The notes under the pieces were generated by a model. That model was given only the letters and a program-made list of their open reading frames with translations, was not told where the DNA came from and made no database searches. Positions 1 through 7,574 of a stretch of DNA of 12,841 nt are shown piece by piece. This DNA comes from Actinomycetes bacterium. GTDB lineage: Bacteria > Actinomycetota > Acidimicrobiia > Acidimicrobiales > RAAP-2. The position numbers were made by a program, and so were the translations under genes. Position 1 is the stretch's first letter. Every line of letters starts with the position of its first letter. The stretch spans positions 1 to 12,841 of the forward strand of contig JAJZMN010000195.1 in NCBI GenBank assembly GCA_021850345.1, in the 5' to 3' direction.

Positions 1-48
1 GGTCCGCAAAGGGAGCTCGCTCCGGCCGAGGCGCGTCGGGCCCGCCAT
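1..48 (-). CDS. 5' end of next gene in the kdp operon (partial, unidentified)
   Basis: An ATG at 48-46 opens a frame that stays open for 16 codons to the window edge, beginning MAGPTRLGRSELPLRT. An AGGG ribosome-binding site lies 8 bases upstream of the ATG, and the start is 24 bases after the kdpC stop, so it is probably cotranscribed with kdpFABC. The visible residues are too few to identify a family. By known operon order the sensor kinase kdpD would be the first guess, since KdpD has a short variable N-terminus before its Walker motif, but that is inference from context only. Confidence 0.45.
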   Translation of the reverse strand, partial: MAGPTRLGRSELPLRT

Positions 49-72
49 CTCGAGAGCCCTCGCGGCGCGTGG

Positions 73-621
73 TCATCGCGGCCGGTGTTCGAGGCGCGCG
101 AGCGCCTCGTTGAGCCGGAGGACGTTCACGCGGGGCGACCCGAGGAAGCCGAGCTCGCGCCCGGTGGTGTTCTGCGCGATGATCCGGCGGACGGCCGCCA
201 GACTCAGGTGGTTCGCGCGCGCGACGGCGGGCGCCTCGGCCGCGGCGTCCGCCGGGGAGATGTCGGGGTCAAAGCCGCTCCCCGACGTCGTCACGAGGTC
301 GTTGGTCGGGGTGATCCCGGCCCGGCGCAGCTGCGCGGCTGTCCGCCGGACGTCCTTCAGGAGAAGCGACGAGCGGGGGCCGAGGTTGGCCGCGCCGCTG
401 GCGTCCGGACTCGCACCCACCGGCTCGGGGCGGCCCGTGAACCAGCGTGGTGCCGAAAAGGCCTGGCCGGCGAGTGTCGAGCCGTTCCTCGTCAGCGAGC
501 CGTTCGCCTGGTGGGGGAAGAGGAGCTGGGCGACGCCGGTCTCGAACGCGGGGTAGGCGAGGCCGCAGAGCACGAACAGCACGATTGAGACGACCACAGC
601 GCGGCGCAGGTGCGTCAGCAT
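73..621 (-). CDS. kdpC: Potassium-transporting ATPase subunit KdpC
   Basis: KdpC is the single-span accessory subunit of the KdpFABC K+ pump; it stabilises the KdpA-KdpB complex and affects its affinity for ATP. The 182-residue product has one N-terminal membrane helix (about residues 7-27, VVVSIVLFVLCGLAYPAF) followed by a periplasmic domain with family blocks: NGSLTRNGSTLAGQAF, WFTGRPEP, ASGAANLGP, LVTTSGSGFDPDISPADA and, near the end, LGFLGSPRVNVLRLNEAL. Length is normal for the family (about 190). I chose ATG 621-619 rather than the in-frame GTG at 630, because the ATG overlaps the kdpB stop by one base (TGATG), typical of translational coupling. No key block is missing. Confidence 0.95.
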   Translation of the reverse strand: MLTHLRRAVVVSIVLFVLCGLAYPAFETGVAQLLFPHQANGSLTRNGSTLAGQAFSAPRWFTGRPEPVGASPDASGAANLGPRSSLLLKDVRRTAAQLRRAGITPTNDLVTTSGSGFDPDISPADAAAEAPAVARANHLSLAAVRRIIAQNTTGRELGFLGSPRVNVLRLNEALARLEHRPR

Positions 622-2699
622 CAGTACCACCCGACGGCGGTGAGGAAGAGGTCGATGAGCTTGATGGCGAGGAAGGGCAGGATGATGCCCCCGACGCCGA
701 AGATGAGGAGGTTCCTCCGCAGGATCGCGCCCGCGCTCATCGGGCGGAAGCGCACGCCGCGCAACGCCAGGGGGATCAGGGCAACGATGATCAGCGCATT
801 GAAGATGACCGCGGAGAGCACGGCAGACGTGGGGCTGTGCAGACCCATGATGTTCAAGGTGCGCAACTGCGGATAGGCGGTCACAAAGAGCGCGGGAATG
901 ATCGCGAAGTACTTCGCGACGTCGTTCGCGATGGAGAAGGTCGTGAGCGCACCGCGCGTGATGAGCAGCTGCTTGCCGATCTCGACGACGTCGATGAGCT
1001 TGGTGGGGTTGGAGTCGAGGTCGACCATGTTGCCGGCTTCCTTGGCTGCGGTCGTTCCGGTGTTCATTGCCACACCGACGTCGGCTTGCGCGAGAGCGGG
1101 GGCGTCGTTCGTGCCGTCGCCGGTCATCGCGACGAGCTTCCCGCCCTCCTGCTCGGTGCGGATCAGTGCCATCTTCGCCTCGGGCGTCGCCTCGGCGAGG
1201 AAGTCGTCCACGCCGGCCTCCTCGGCGATGGCGGCCGCGGTGAGCGGGTTGTCGCCCGTGATCATCACCGTGCGGATGCCCATCCGGCGCATCTCGTCGA
1301 AGCGCTCGCGGATCCCGGTCTTCACGACGTCTTTCAGCTCGATGACACCGAGGACCCGCGCACCGTCGGCGACGACGAGGGGGGTCGCGCCTGCCCGGGC
1401 GATCCGCTCGACGAGCGGGTCGAGCTCGGTGGGGATCTCGCCGCGCTGTGCGCGCACGAACTGTTTGACGGCGTCGGCGGCGCCCTTGCGGATCCGGCGC
1501 GCACCGTCGTCGAGGCCCGACATGCGGGTCTGGGCGGAGAAGGGGACAAAGACGTGGCCGGCACCGAGCTCGCGCTCGCGCAGGTTGAAGCGCTCCTTGG
1601 CGAGGACGACGATCGATCGCCCTTCGGGGGTCTCGTCCGCGAGCGAGGCGAGCTGCGCACCGTCCGCGAGCGTGCGTTCGTCATGGCCGCCCACCGGCCA
1701 GAACGCCGACGCCATCCGGTTGCCGAGGGTGACCGTCCCCGTCTTGTCGAGCAGAAGGGTCTGGACGTCCCCCGCCGCCTCGACCGCGCGTCCGGACATG
1801 GCGAGCACGTTGCGCTGGACGAGGCGGTCCATGCCCGCGATCCCGATCGCCGAGAGCAGCGCACCGATCGTCGTCGGGATGAGACAGACGAGCAGCGAGA
1901 CCAGGACCACGATCGACACCGTCGTGCCCGCGTCGCGGGCGAAGGGCTCGAGCGCCACGACGACGGGCAAAAAGACGATCGTGAGCGCGGCGAGCAGGAT
2001 CGAGAGCGCGATCTCGTTCGGGGTCTTCTGGCGCGTCGCCCCCTCGACGAGCCCGATCATCCGGTCGAGGAAGGTCTGCCCGCGCTCGGCGGTGATGCGG
2101 ACGACGATCCGGTCCGAGAGGACGCGGGTCCCGCCCGTCACTGCCGAGCGGTCGCCCCCGGACTCGCGGATCACCGGCGCCGACTCGCCGGTGATCGCCG
2201 ACTCGTCGACGGAGGCGACGCCCTGTTCGATCTCACCGTCGGAGGGGATGACATCGCCGGCCTCGCAGACGACGCGGTCCCCCCGGCGCAGGTCGGCCGA
2301 GGCGACCCGCTCCTCGGTGCCGTCCTCGCACAGACGCCGCGCCGTGGTGTCGGCGCGCATCTGGCGCAAGGCGTCGGCCTGGGCCTTTCCCCGCCCCTCG
2401 GCGACCGCCTCGGCGAAATTGGCGAACAGGACGGTGAGCAGCAACCAGAGCGTGACGCTCCAGTCGAACAGCCCCGGGTGTGCGACCGACTCGACGAAGG
2501 TCACGACCGTGCCGCAGAGCACGACGAACATCACGGGGTTGCGGAACTGGATGCGGGGATCGAGCTTGCGCACCGCGGCGCCGAGCGCGGGGACGACGAT
2601 CTCACGGTCGAACAGGCCCCGACGGCTGACGACGCCCCGTGTGCCGCGGGGCGTGGGGGCGGCCTCGGCGGCGGGGGTGAGGACGGCGTGGTGGCTCAC
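621..2699 (-). CDS. kdpB: Potassium-transporting P-type ATPase, catalytic subunit KdpB
   Basis: KdpB hydrolyses ATP to drive K+ uptake through KdpA. The 692-residue product has the full P-type ATPase set: TGES in the actuator domain at residues 170-173, the phosphorylated aspartate D318 in [10 protein letters not shown], the KGAADAV nucleotide-binding region, and the hinge [10 protein letters not shown] with D528 and D532. Membrane helices flank the cytoplasmic domains (e.g. [17 protein letters not shown], and the C-terminal [16 protein letters not shown]). It starts with GTG at 2699, overlapping the kdpA stop by four bases (GTGA), and its TGA overlaps the kdpC ATG. Ser173 of TGES corresponds to E. 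coli KdpB Ser162, the site where phosphorylation inhibits the pump at high K+. Length and motifs are standard. Confidence 0.98.
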   Translation of the reverse strand: MSHHAVLTPAAEAAPTPRGTRGVVSRRGLFDREIVVPALGAAVRKLDPRIQFRNPVMFVVLCGTVVTFVESVAHPGLFDWSVTLWLLLTVLFANFAEAVAEGRGKAQADALRQMRADTTARRLCEDGTEERVASADLRRGDRVVCEAGDVIPSDGEIEQGVASVDESAITGESAPVIRESGGDRSAVTGGTRVLSDRIVVRITAERGQTFLDRMIGLVEGATRQKTPNEIALSILLAALTIVFLPVVVALEPFARDAGTTVSIVVLVSLLVCLIPTTIGALLSAIGIAGMDRLVQRNVLAMSGRAVEAAGDVQTLLLDKTGTVTLGNRMASAFWPVGGHDERTLADGAQLASLADETPEGRSIVVLAKERFNLRERELGAGHVFVPFSAQTRMSGLDDGARRIRKGAADAVKQFVRAQRGEIPTELDPLVERIARAGATPLVVADGARVLGVIELKDVVKTGIRERFDEMRRMGIRTVMITGDNPLTAAAIAEEAGVDDFLAEATPEAKMALIRTEQEGGKLVAMTGDGTNDAPALAQADVGVAMNTGTTAAKEAGNMVDLDSNPTKLIDVVEIGKQLLITRGALTTFSIANDVAKYFAIIPALFVTAYPQLRTLNIMGLHSPTSAVLSAVIFNALIIVALIPLALRGVRFRPMSAGAILRRNLLIFGVGGIILPFLAIKLIDLFLTAVGWY

Positions 2700-4390
2700 G
2701 AGAAGAACCTCCCGTGGGAGAGCTGCTCGACGATTGGGCCGAGCGAGACGGCCGGGAAGAACGTGAGTGCGCCGACGATGAGGATGACGCCGAGCAGAAG
2801 GCCGGCGTAAAGCGGCGTGTCCGTGCGGAACGTGCCGCTCGAGGCGGCGACCGCGGGCTTTGCAGCCAAGGTGCCTGCGAGCGCGAGCGTCGGGACGATG
2901 ATCGCGAAGCGACCGAGGAGCATCGCGAGGCCGCCGAGGATGTTGTAGAAGGGGGTGTTCCCCGAGAGCCCGGCGAAGGCCGAGCCGTTGTTGTTGGCCT
3001 GCGAGGTAAACGCGTAGAGGATCTCGCTGAAGCCGTGCGGTCCGCCGTTGAGCGCGGCGCTGCGACCGGCGGGGAGCGAGACCGCGATCGCGCTGAGCAC
3101 GAGCACGGTGATCGGCATCACGAGGACGCCGAGTGCGGCGAGCTTCACCTCGCGCGCCTGGATCTTCTTACCGAGGTACTCCGGTGTTCGCCCGACCATG
3201 AGGCCGCCGATGAACACTGCGACGATCGCGAAGAGCAGGATCGTGTAGAGACCGCTGCCAACGCCACCGGGGCTGACCTCGCCGAGCATCATCCCGGTGA
3301 GGAGGGCGAAGCCGCCCATCGGCGTGTAGGAGTCGTTTGCGCCGTCGACGCTGCCGGTGGAGGTCTGGGTGGAGGCGACGTCGTAGAAGGTCGACTGCGC
3401 GACACCGAAGCGGACCTCCTTGCCTTCCATGTTCCCCCCGCCCTGGTGCGCGATCCCGGCGGCCGCGACCGCGGGGTTGCCGCCGAGCTCCGCGGTGTTG
3501 GCGATGGCCAGCCAGCCGCCGAACAGGACCGCCATCACCGCGAGGATCGCGACGCCCTCGCGGAGGTTGCCGACCATCTTGCCGAAGGTGTAGGTGAGCG
3601 AGACCGGAATCGAGAGGATGAGCGCTGCCGACAGGAAGTTGGTGAGCCCGGTGGGATTCTCGAAGGGGTCCGCGCCGTTTGCGTTGAAGAAGCCACCGCC
3701 GTTGGTGCCGAGCTGCTTGATCACCTCTTGCGAGGCGACGGGACCGCGGGGGATGACCTGGGTGACGCCGTTCAGCGCGTCGTGGACGCTCACCGGGCCG
3801 GCGAAGGTCTGCAGCGCGCCCTGTCCGACGAAGACCACCGCAGCGACGAGCGAGATGGGGAGCAGGATGTAGAGGACTCCTCGGACGAGGTCCACCCAGA
3901 AGTTGCCGATCGTCGGCGAGCTGCGCCGTGCGAAGCCGCGGATGAGCGCGACGGCGACCGCGATGCCCACGGACGCGCTCGCGAAGTTCTGCACGGCGAG
4001 CGCACCCATCTGGGTGAGGTAAGACATCGTCGTCTCGCCGGCGTAGTTCTGCCAGTTCGTGTTGGTGACGAAAGAGACGGCGGTGTTGAATGCGAGCGCG
4101 GGCGAGACCGCGCCGAGGTGCTGGGGGTCGAGGAAGAGATGGCCCTGGAGGCGCTGCATGCCGTAGACGACGGCGATGGCGACGGCCGAGTAGGCGACGA
4201 GCGCGCCCGCGTAACGCTGCCAGGACTGCTCGACCTCGGGGTCGAGGCGCAACAGGCGGTAGACGGGGCGCTCGAGGAAGGCGAGCCAGGCGGTCCGGCC
4301 CTCGTAGACGGCGGCCATGTAGGCGCCGAGAAAGCGCCAGCACAAAGCGAGCACGACGAGCATCGCGAGCAGGAAGAGCGCGTAGGGCAC
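2696..4390 (-). CDS. kdpA: Potassium-transporting ATPase subunit KdpA (K+ channel-like subunit)
   Basis: KdpA is the K+-selective membrane subunit, a member of the superfamily of K+ transporters. The 564 residues match the family length (557 in E. coli). All four selectivity-filter repeats are visible: [11 protein letters not shown] (W113), [19 protein letters not shown] (filter glycines about 231-233), [20 protein letters not shown], and [13 protein letters not shown]. Hydrophobic helices fill the rest, starting [20 protein letters not shown]. The start is GTG at 4390-4388, directly adjacent to the kdpF TAG stop, with no base between. The four-base overlap with kdpB at the other end indicates coupled translation. 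Nothing is truncated or frameshifted. Confidence 0.98.
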   Translation of the reverse strand: MPYALFLLAMLVVLALCWRFLGAYMAAVYEGRTAWLAFLERPVYRLLRLDPEVEQSWQRYAGALVAYSAVAIAVVYGMQRLQGHLFLDPQHLGAVSPALAFNTAVSFVTNTNWQNYAGETTMSYLTQMGALAVQNFASASVGIAVAVALIRGFARRSSPTIGNFWVDLVRGVLYILLPISLVAAVVFVGQGALQTFAGPVSVHDALNGVTQVIPRGPVASQEVIKQLGTNGGGFFNANGADPFENPTGLTNFLSAALILSIPVSLTYTFGKMVGNLREGVAILAVMAVLFGGWLAIANTAELGGNPAVAAAGIAHQGGGNMEGKEVRFGVAQSTFYDVASTQTSTGSVDGANDSYTPMGGFALLTGMMLGEVSPGGVGSGLYTILLFAIVAVFIGGLMVGRTPEYLGKKIQAREVKLAALGVLVMPITVLVLSAIAVSLPAGRSAALNGGPHGFSEILYAFTSQANNNGSAFAGLSGNTPFYNILGGLAMLLGRFAIIVPTLALAGTLAAKPAVAASSGTFRTDTPLYAGLLLGVILIVGALTFFPAVSLGPIVEQLSHGRFFS

Positions 4391-4480
4391 CTAGAACCAC
4401 TCCGCCTTGAACAGCGCGACACCGAGGTAGACGAAGAGCGCGGCCGAGAGCGCGAGCAGGACCGCGTCCGTGGCGTTCAT
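4391..4480 (-). CDS. kdpF: Potassium-transporting ATPase small subunit KdpF
   Basis: A 29-residue single-helix peptide: begins MNATDAVLLALSAALFVYLG and ends LFKAEWF. KdpF stabilises the KdpABC complex in the membrane, and the YLxxALxxxExF tail is the family hallmark. A longer in-frame extension to 4588 exists, but its arginine/proline-rich sequence has no KdpF character, so ATG 4480-4478 is the start. That ATG overlaps the stop of an upstream 27-codon ORF (ATGA), and the TAG stop abuts the kdpA GTG. Confidence 0.9.
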   Translation of the reverse strand: MNATDAVLLALSAALFVYLGVALFKAEWF

Positions 4481-4560
4481 ACGCGCTCCAGCGCTCGGAT
4501 CAGCCCGAGCATCGCGAGGAGGAAGGCGGCGATGCCGAGGACGGCGAGCACATCGGCCAT
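4477..4560 (-). CDS. 27-residue single-helix membrane peptide upstream of kdpF
   Basis: ATG 4560-4558 to TGA 4479-4477. The product starts MADVLAVLGIAAFLLAMLG and ends LIRALERV: one hydrophobic helix with a short basic/acidic tail. Its stop overlaps the kdpF ATG by four bases (ATGA), the same coupling seen further down the operon, which argues that it is translated. I recall comparable short ORFs ending in GxERL-like tails ahead of kdpF in other actinobacteria and related phyla, but could not search. The ribosome-binding site is weak (GGG six bases from the ATG). The role is unknown; an extra small subunit of the pump or a coupling leader peptide are both possible. Confidence 0.6.
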   Translation of the reverse strand: MADVLAVLGIAAFLLAMLGLIRALERV

Positions 4561-4584
4561 GGACCCACAGTCGCGGCCGCGGCC

Positions 4585-4631
4585 TCAACGCGACATCAAC
4601 CGCCGCTCCTGCGCGTTAATACCCCGTCAAC
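4585..4631 (-). promoter_or_regulatory. Three GTTGA direct repeats ahead of the kdp operon (candidate activator site)
   Basis: GTTGA occurs at 4631-4627, 4600-4596 and 4589-4585 on the minus strand, so successive copies are 31 and 11 bases apart, close to whole helical turns. An 11-base direct-repeat spacing is characteristic of OmpR/PhoB-family response regulators, to which KdpE belongs. The match to any known KdpE site was not checked and a five-base motif in GC-rich DNA can recur by chance. Confidence 0.25.
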
Positions 4632-4643
4632 GGCGCTTCCGCC

Positions 4644-4741
4644 GCCCGAGAAACTCGGGCCGTCCGCTCGGACAGGCCCCCGCTTGGTCCTGGCCCGCAC
4701 GAGGGCAAGGGGTCCGAACTCGTGCACTCGGGTCCAACCCG
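4644..4741 (-). promoter_or_regulatory. Structured RNA element in the kdp leader (candidate attenuator/riboswitch)
   Basis: Read on the minus strand (the kdp transcript) there are four stems in order. H1: CGGGT-TGG-ACCCG (4741-4729). H2: GCACGAG with CTCGTGC (4725-4719 with 4703-4697) around a 15-base loop. H3: GGGCC-(U)-GTCC-GAGC-GGAC-GGCCC (4679-4657), nine pairs with one bulged U. H4: GCCCGAG-TTT-CTCGGGC (4660-4644), seven pairs. H3 and H4 share bases 4660-4657 and so cannot both form fully. The CCCCTT in the H2 loop can also pair with AAGCGGGG just downstream. No T-tract follows H4. It does not match the c-di-AMP (ydaO) riboswitch consensus as I remember it. Confidence 0.35.
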
Positions 4742-5013
4742 GGCAAGTCAGCGGAGGTGAGTCCACTGCGGACGCCGCACTGCCGGCCCGTTGTGCTGCG
4801 TGGGCGCTCCGTCTGGGACGGAGGACGCGGTGCCTCGGTGCCTGCGAAGAGACCGGCTCTCGCTTCAAAGACCGCACGGTCGGGCGTGCCCGGTGTCGCG
4901 CACCCCGGTGGCGAGGCGCGCGCACCTTGCGTGTTGCGAGTGCGAATGACCCTTCTTCGTCCAGGTGGATAAGAAAGGCGGTGTCGCGGGTGCCGCGGCG
5001 CTGGCTCTCGGGC

Positions 5014-5032
5014 GCCGCGGCGCGACCGCGGC
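5014..5032 (-). terminator. Hairpin downstream of the CDF transporter gene (weak terminator candidate)
   Basis: GCCGCGG at 5014-5020 and CCGCGGC at 5026-5032 form a perfect seven-base-pair stem around a five-base loop, about 30 bases past the transporter stop. There is no T-tract on the minus-strand side, so if it terminates it would be of the GC-only type; it may also just reflect GC-rich sequence. Confidence 0.3.
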
Positions 5033-5062
5033 TCTGAGGGGCCCTTCCGCTGTGTCGGCGGC

Positions 5063-5680
5063 TCAGGCGCGAAGTGCCGCCCGGACCCGGCCCATGAGGC
5101 GCAAAGCGTGCAATCCGACGACGGCGCTGATCGTCAGCGCGACCGCCGGATCGAGCCAGTAGTTTCCTCCCGTCGCGAAGATGACGGCGCCGGCGCCAGC
5201 AACGCCTGCGGCTGCCGCGGCATCGCCCGCGGTGTCGAGCAGGACCGCCCGCACGCTGAGTCCGCCGCCCGAGTCGTCGTCCGCGTCAAGGTCCGCGCCG
5301 AGCAGGACCGCTCCGACGAGCATGGTCATCGCCGCCGCGGCGCTCACGGCGAGCACGGGGAGGCCCTGCACCTGGTGGACGCCGGCGATGAGGCGGTCGA
5401 GGGCTCCAGCGGTGACCCCGGCGGTGAGCAGGAGAAGCCAGCCCGCGTTGACCAGGGCGGCATAGAGCGTCGCTTTGGGTGAGCCGTCGGGGCGGCGCGC
5501 GCTGGGAGCCTCCAGGCGCATCGCCAAGAGCGCGACGCCGATGGCGGCGGCATCGGCCAGGTAGTCGGCTCCCTCCGCCAACACCCCCAGCGAGTGAGCC
5601 GTCACCCCGACACCGATCAACGCTCCCACCAGAGCGAGATTGGCGACGAGGACGGTCCACAGTCTCGCCGCACGCGTCAT
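5063..5680 (-). CDS. Cation diffusion facilitator (CDF) family metal transporter, without C-terminal domain
   Basis: CDF proteins export divalent metal ions from the cytoplasm in exchange for protons. The 205 residues contain the six-helix membrane core only. Helix 2 carries HSLGVLAEGADYLADA with the metal-binding pair D39-xxx-D43, and helix 5 carries AVLLDTAGDAAAAAGV with D149-xxx-D153. The loop before helix 5 is acidic (DLDADDD) rather than histidine-rich. The cytoplasmic dimerisation domain of about 90 residues found in FieF/CzcD-type members is missing, the frame ending after helix 6. In characterised CDFs, Zn transporters usually have histidine in one of these positions, and an all-Asp site is associated with Mn or Fe, so Mn/Fe is the better guess. 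ATG at 5680 is the start; a TACGAT -10-like element lies at 5726-5721 with a poor -35. Confidence 0.85.
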   Translation of the reverse strand: MTRAARLWTVLVANLALVGALIGVGVTAHSLGVLAEGADYLADAAAIGVALLAMRLEAPSARRPDGSPKATLYAALVNAGWLLLLTAGVTAGALDRLIAGVHQVQGLPVLAVSAAAAMTMLVGAVLLGADLDADDDSGGGLSVRAVLLDTAGDAAAAAGVAGAGAVIFATGGNYWLDPAVALTISAVVGLHALRLMGRVRAALRA

Positions 5681-6238
5681 CGCCTGGGTGCTCGTGGGAG
5701 AGCTCGGGGCACGTCAGGGCATCGTAGGACCGCGGGTCTTTCCCCTCGTCCCGCTGCCGGAGAGCGCCCTGCAAACAGTTCGCGTCGGCACCCAACGCGG
5801 CCGCGGACTCCCGTCTGCTCCCGTGCTGCGTTGACGTGGGCAACGGTGGTCAGACTCGCGCGGACAGGCTGTCCACATCTTCGTCGGGCCCTGGCGGCCG
5901 TCGATCGGTGCTGTGTCGGTCGAGGTCGAAGTCATCTTGGCGATGGGCGAGAGGCGCGCTCTGGCGAGACGGCGAGGGCCGACGGAGTCGCCTGCGGTCG
6001 ATCGAGTGCTCACTCCCGGGCGCCGGTGCTCGGGCATCTCGTGCTCACCCGAGGCGAGGAGCCGATCGACCCCGCGGGGTGACGAGGCGGCCGACGCCGT
6101 GACGGTGCCACGCCCGTTTGGGACGCGGGCGGGCTCCCCATCACATCGGGTCCCGCCGGTGCCGGCTCTTGCCCGAGGAGCAGATCACGCTACCGACGCA
6201 CTCGGTCTCCGCCCCTTTCGCGTCCGGCGGGGGTTCCG
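5681..6238. other. 558-base region without a convincing gene
   Basis: Frames on both strands are open because of high GC, but none has a recognisable motif, a good start site or a normal composition. It holds a possible -10 (TACGAT, 5726-5721) for the CDF gene, a 12-base palindrome ACCCCGCGGGGT at 6069-6080, and sequence leading up to the transposase remnant. It may include eroded DNA from the same mobile element, but I cannot trace the missing N-terminal half of that transposase in any frame here. Confidence 0.5.
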
Positions 6239-6259
6239 GTGCGCCCGAAGTGCACCGGA
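6235..6259. repeat. Perfect 8-bp inverted repeat at the left edge of the transposase remnant
   Basis: TCCGGTGC (6235-6242) and GCACCGGA (6252-6259) are perfect complements separated by nine bases. Recognisable transposase homology begins directly to the right, so this may mark the breakpoint where the N-terminal half was lost. It could equally be a chance hairpin. Confidence 0.5.
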
Positions 6260-7180
6260 GTTGAAGTCGACGACCACTTCGTCACCTACCGGCGCGCCCC
6301 CTTGAGGACCCCGGGCGTCGCGCCCTCGCGCGGCTGGACGCTCGTCGACGGCACACGCCGCTACCTGGGCGTCGCGGACGAGACGGTCGCTATGGGAGGC
6401 GTCGGTGAGGTGCGCCAGATCAGCGTCTATGAGGACGAAAAGCTGGCCCTCCAGATCCTCACCTCGGACAAGGAGAGCTCGGCCGCCTTCCTCGCCCGGC
6501 GCCTCGTGAACCGCTGGCGCATCGAGAACACCTTCAAGTACCTGGAGGACCACCACTCCATCCACTGGCTGTGTGACTACGAGATGGATCTCCGCGCCGA
6601 CACGACCGTCGTCGCTGTCCCGAGGCGCTCAGCAGCACGTGCCGAGCTGAAGGAGAAGGAGGCTGCCGTCGCCACCCTCGAGCGGGTGATCGGCGCGACC
6701 GCGACGATCCCCGGGGACGACATCGCCGAGACGAACCGAGGGCTCCGCCGCCTCCAGGACGAGCTCGTCACCGCACGAAACGAGCGCGACGCAGCAAAGG
6801 AGGCGCTCCGCCCGGTCCCAGCGAAGGTGCGAAGGAACGAGATCGACCCTCGGCCCAGGTCGCCTCCCCGCGGCTTCACCGTCGGGCGCTGCAGATGGTC
6901 TGTCGCCTGCTCGCCGACAACGCCGAGCTCGACCTCGCCCGCAGCCTCAACGCCTATCTCGACGACGAGGACGAGTACACGGGCGATCACCCGCAACCTG
7001 CTCCATCAGCCCGGCGCGGTCACCTACGCGAAGCACAGCATCACCGTCACGCTGCGGCCGCCCGATGCCCCCCGTGTCACCCGCGCCCTCGCGCTGCTGT
7101 GCGACCAGCTGAACGCCAACCCGCCCCGCATGACCGGCGACCGGCGCCCGATCACCTACGAGATCGCCGCAGCATCTTGA
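6239..7180 (+). pseudogene. C-terminal remnant of a DDE transposase, twice frameshifted
   Basis: The frame carries the C-terminal part of a transposase: HFVTYRRAP, VRQISVYED, ILTSDKESSAAFLARRLVNR, then RWRIENTFKYLEDHHSIHWL, an alanine/glutamate-rich coiled coil (ARAELKEKEAAVATLERVIG), and at the end TVTLRPPDAPRVTRALALLC. The RWRxENxFKY block with the following coiled coil is typical of a large actinobacterial IS4/ISNCY-like transposase group, normally about 450-550 residues; the N-terminal part with the first catalytic acids is absent. At about 6850 the reading frame shifts by one base: the expected continuation (QVASPRLHRRALQMVCRLLA) lies in the neighbouring frame, and at about 6980 it returns (ITRNLLHQPGAV). 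No start codon with a ribosome-binding site exists. The gene is dead. Confidence 0.8.
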
Positions 7181-7211
7181 ACTCGGCGCGGGGCGCTATT
7201 GCCGGAGATCC

Positions 7212-7228
7212 GAGGCTGTTGCACGAAC
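7212..7228 (+). repeat. Left terminal inverted repeat of the IS remnant
   Basis: GAGGCTGTTGCACGAAC, matching the reverse complement of 7575-7591 except at its 4th and 12th positions. Confidence 0.6.
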
Positions 7229-7291
7229 CCCCGACCGATCTGCGAAGTCCCTGGTAGCGCGCGCGTGAGATCCACCACCTGACCAGGCGCG

Positions 7292-7419
7292 ATGGTGAAG
7301 GACGGGCGCCACATCCGCCGCTTCATGCGAAGAGCCAAGGACGCTCCGCCTCCGAGTAAAAGCTCATCTGCGGGACCCACAACCTCTTGAAGCTCTACCG
7401 GCGCGCGCTCGGCGACGCC
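7292..7419 (+). pseudogene. C-terminal fragment of IS1182-family transposase, frameshifted and with a stop
   Basis: From 7292 one frame reads MVKDGRHIRRFMRRAKDA; the rest of the motif continues in the neighbouring frame from 7354 as SE-stop-KLICGTHNLLKLYRRAL. In intact IS1182-family (DDE_Tnp_1) transposases this reads RRFMRRG...SEWKLICxTHNLLKL at the very C-terminus. Here a frameshift lies between the two halves and the tryptophan codon is replaced by TAA (7357-7359). No function is possible. Confidence 0.7.
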
Positions 7420-7574
7420 TCGGCGGCCCCCTGCAGTAGATGGCAACCGCAGCGAACTGGTGATCGGACGAGCGGGAAGCCCCTGCCGCCGGTGTCCTCC
7501 GGTGGGCAACGCGATGGGGCCGCCCGATCGGCGAGCGCGGCCGACGCCGGGCCTCGTCACGGCCTCCAGTTGCC

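Larger units (their letters stand above)
4561..5062. other. 502-base intergenic/leader region upstream of the kdp operon
   Basis: No convincing gene lies here. The open frames on either strand are arginine/proline-rich with no recognisable motifs. It contains spaced GTTGA repeats next to the operon start, a cluster of perfect hairpins (4644-4741) and a hairpin behind the metal transporter gene (5014-5032). The part between about 4742 and 5013 shows nothing I can name; it is less strictly codon-periodic than the neighbours. A clear -10/-35 pair for kdp was not found; TTGACG and TATTAA occur at about 4632-4615 on the minus strand but are only about four bases apart, which is too close to form a promoter. 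Confidence 0.6.

Noticed and set aside
447..2810. Very long plus-strand open frames opposite kdpB (787 and 622 codons)
   Set aside because: They are shadows of GC-rich kdpB: arginine/aspartate-rich, without motifs, while kdpB on the other strand has every catalytic motif.
4729..4741. Possible tRNA T-arm (CGGGTCCAACCCG) in the kdp leader
   Set aside because: It lacks the GTTCRANNC loop, and no acceptor stem, anticodon arm or CCA context could be assembled around it.
2714..4972. 752-codon plus-strand open frame opposite kdpA
   Set aside because: Composition (Glu, Arg, Asp-rich, low complexity) is that of an antisense shadow, and kdpA selectivity-filter motifs prove the minus strand is coding.
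4684..5037. Plus-strand frames through the kdp leader (117 and longer codons)
   Set aside because: No start signal, no domains and arginine-rich; the region is better explained by RNA structure and regulatory sequence.
4965..5162. Plus-strand 65-codon frame beginning MDKKGGVAG
   Set aside because: It overlaps the conserved end of the CDF transporter gene, has no family resemblance and lacks a clear ribosome-binding site.
6069..6080. 12-base palindrome ACCCCGCGGGGT
   Set aside because: No loop, no adjacent gene start or stop, and such GC palindromes are expected in DNA of this composition.
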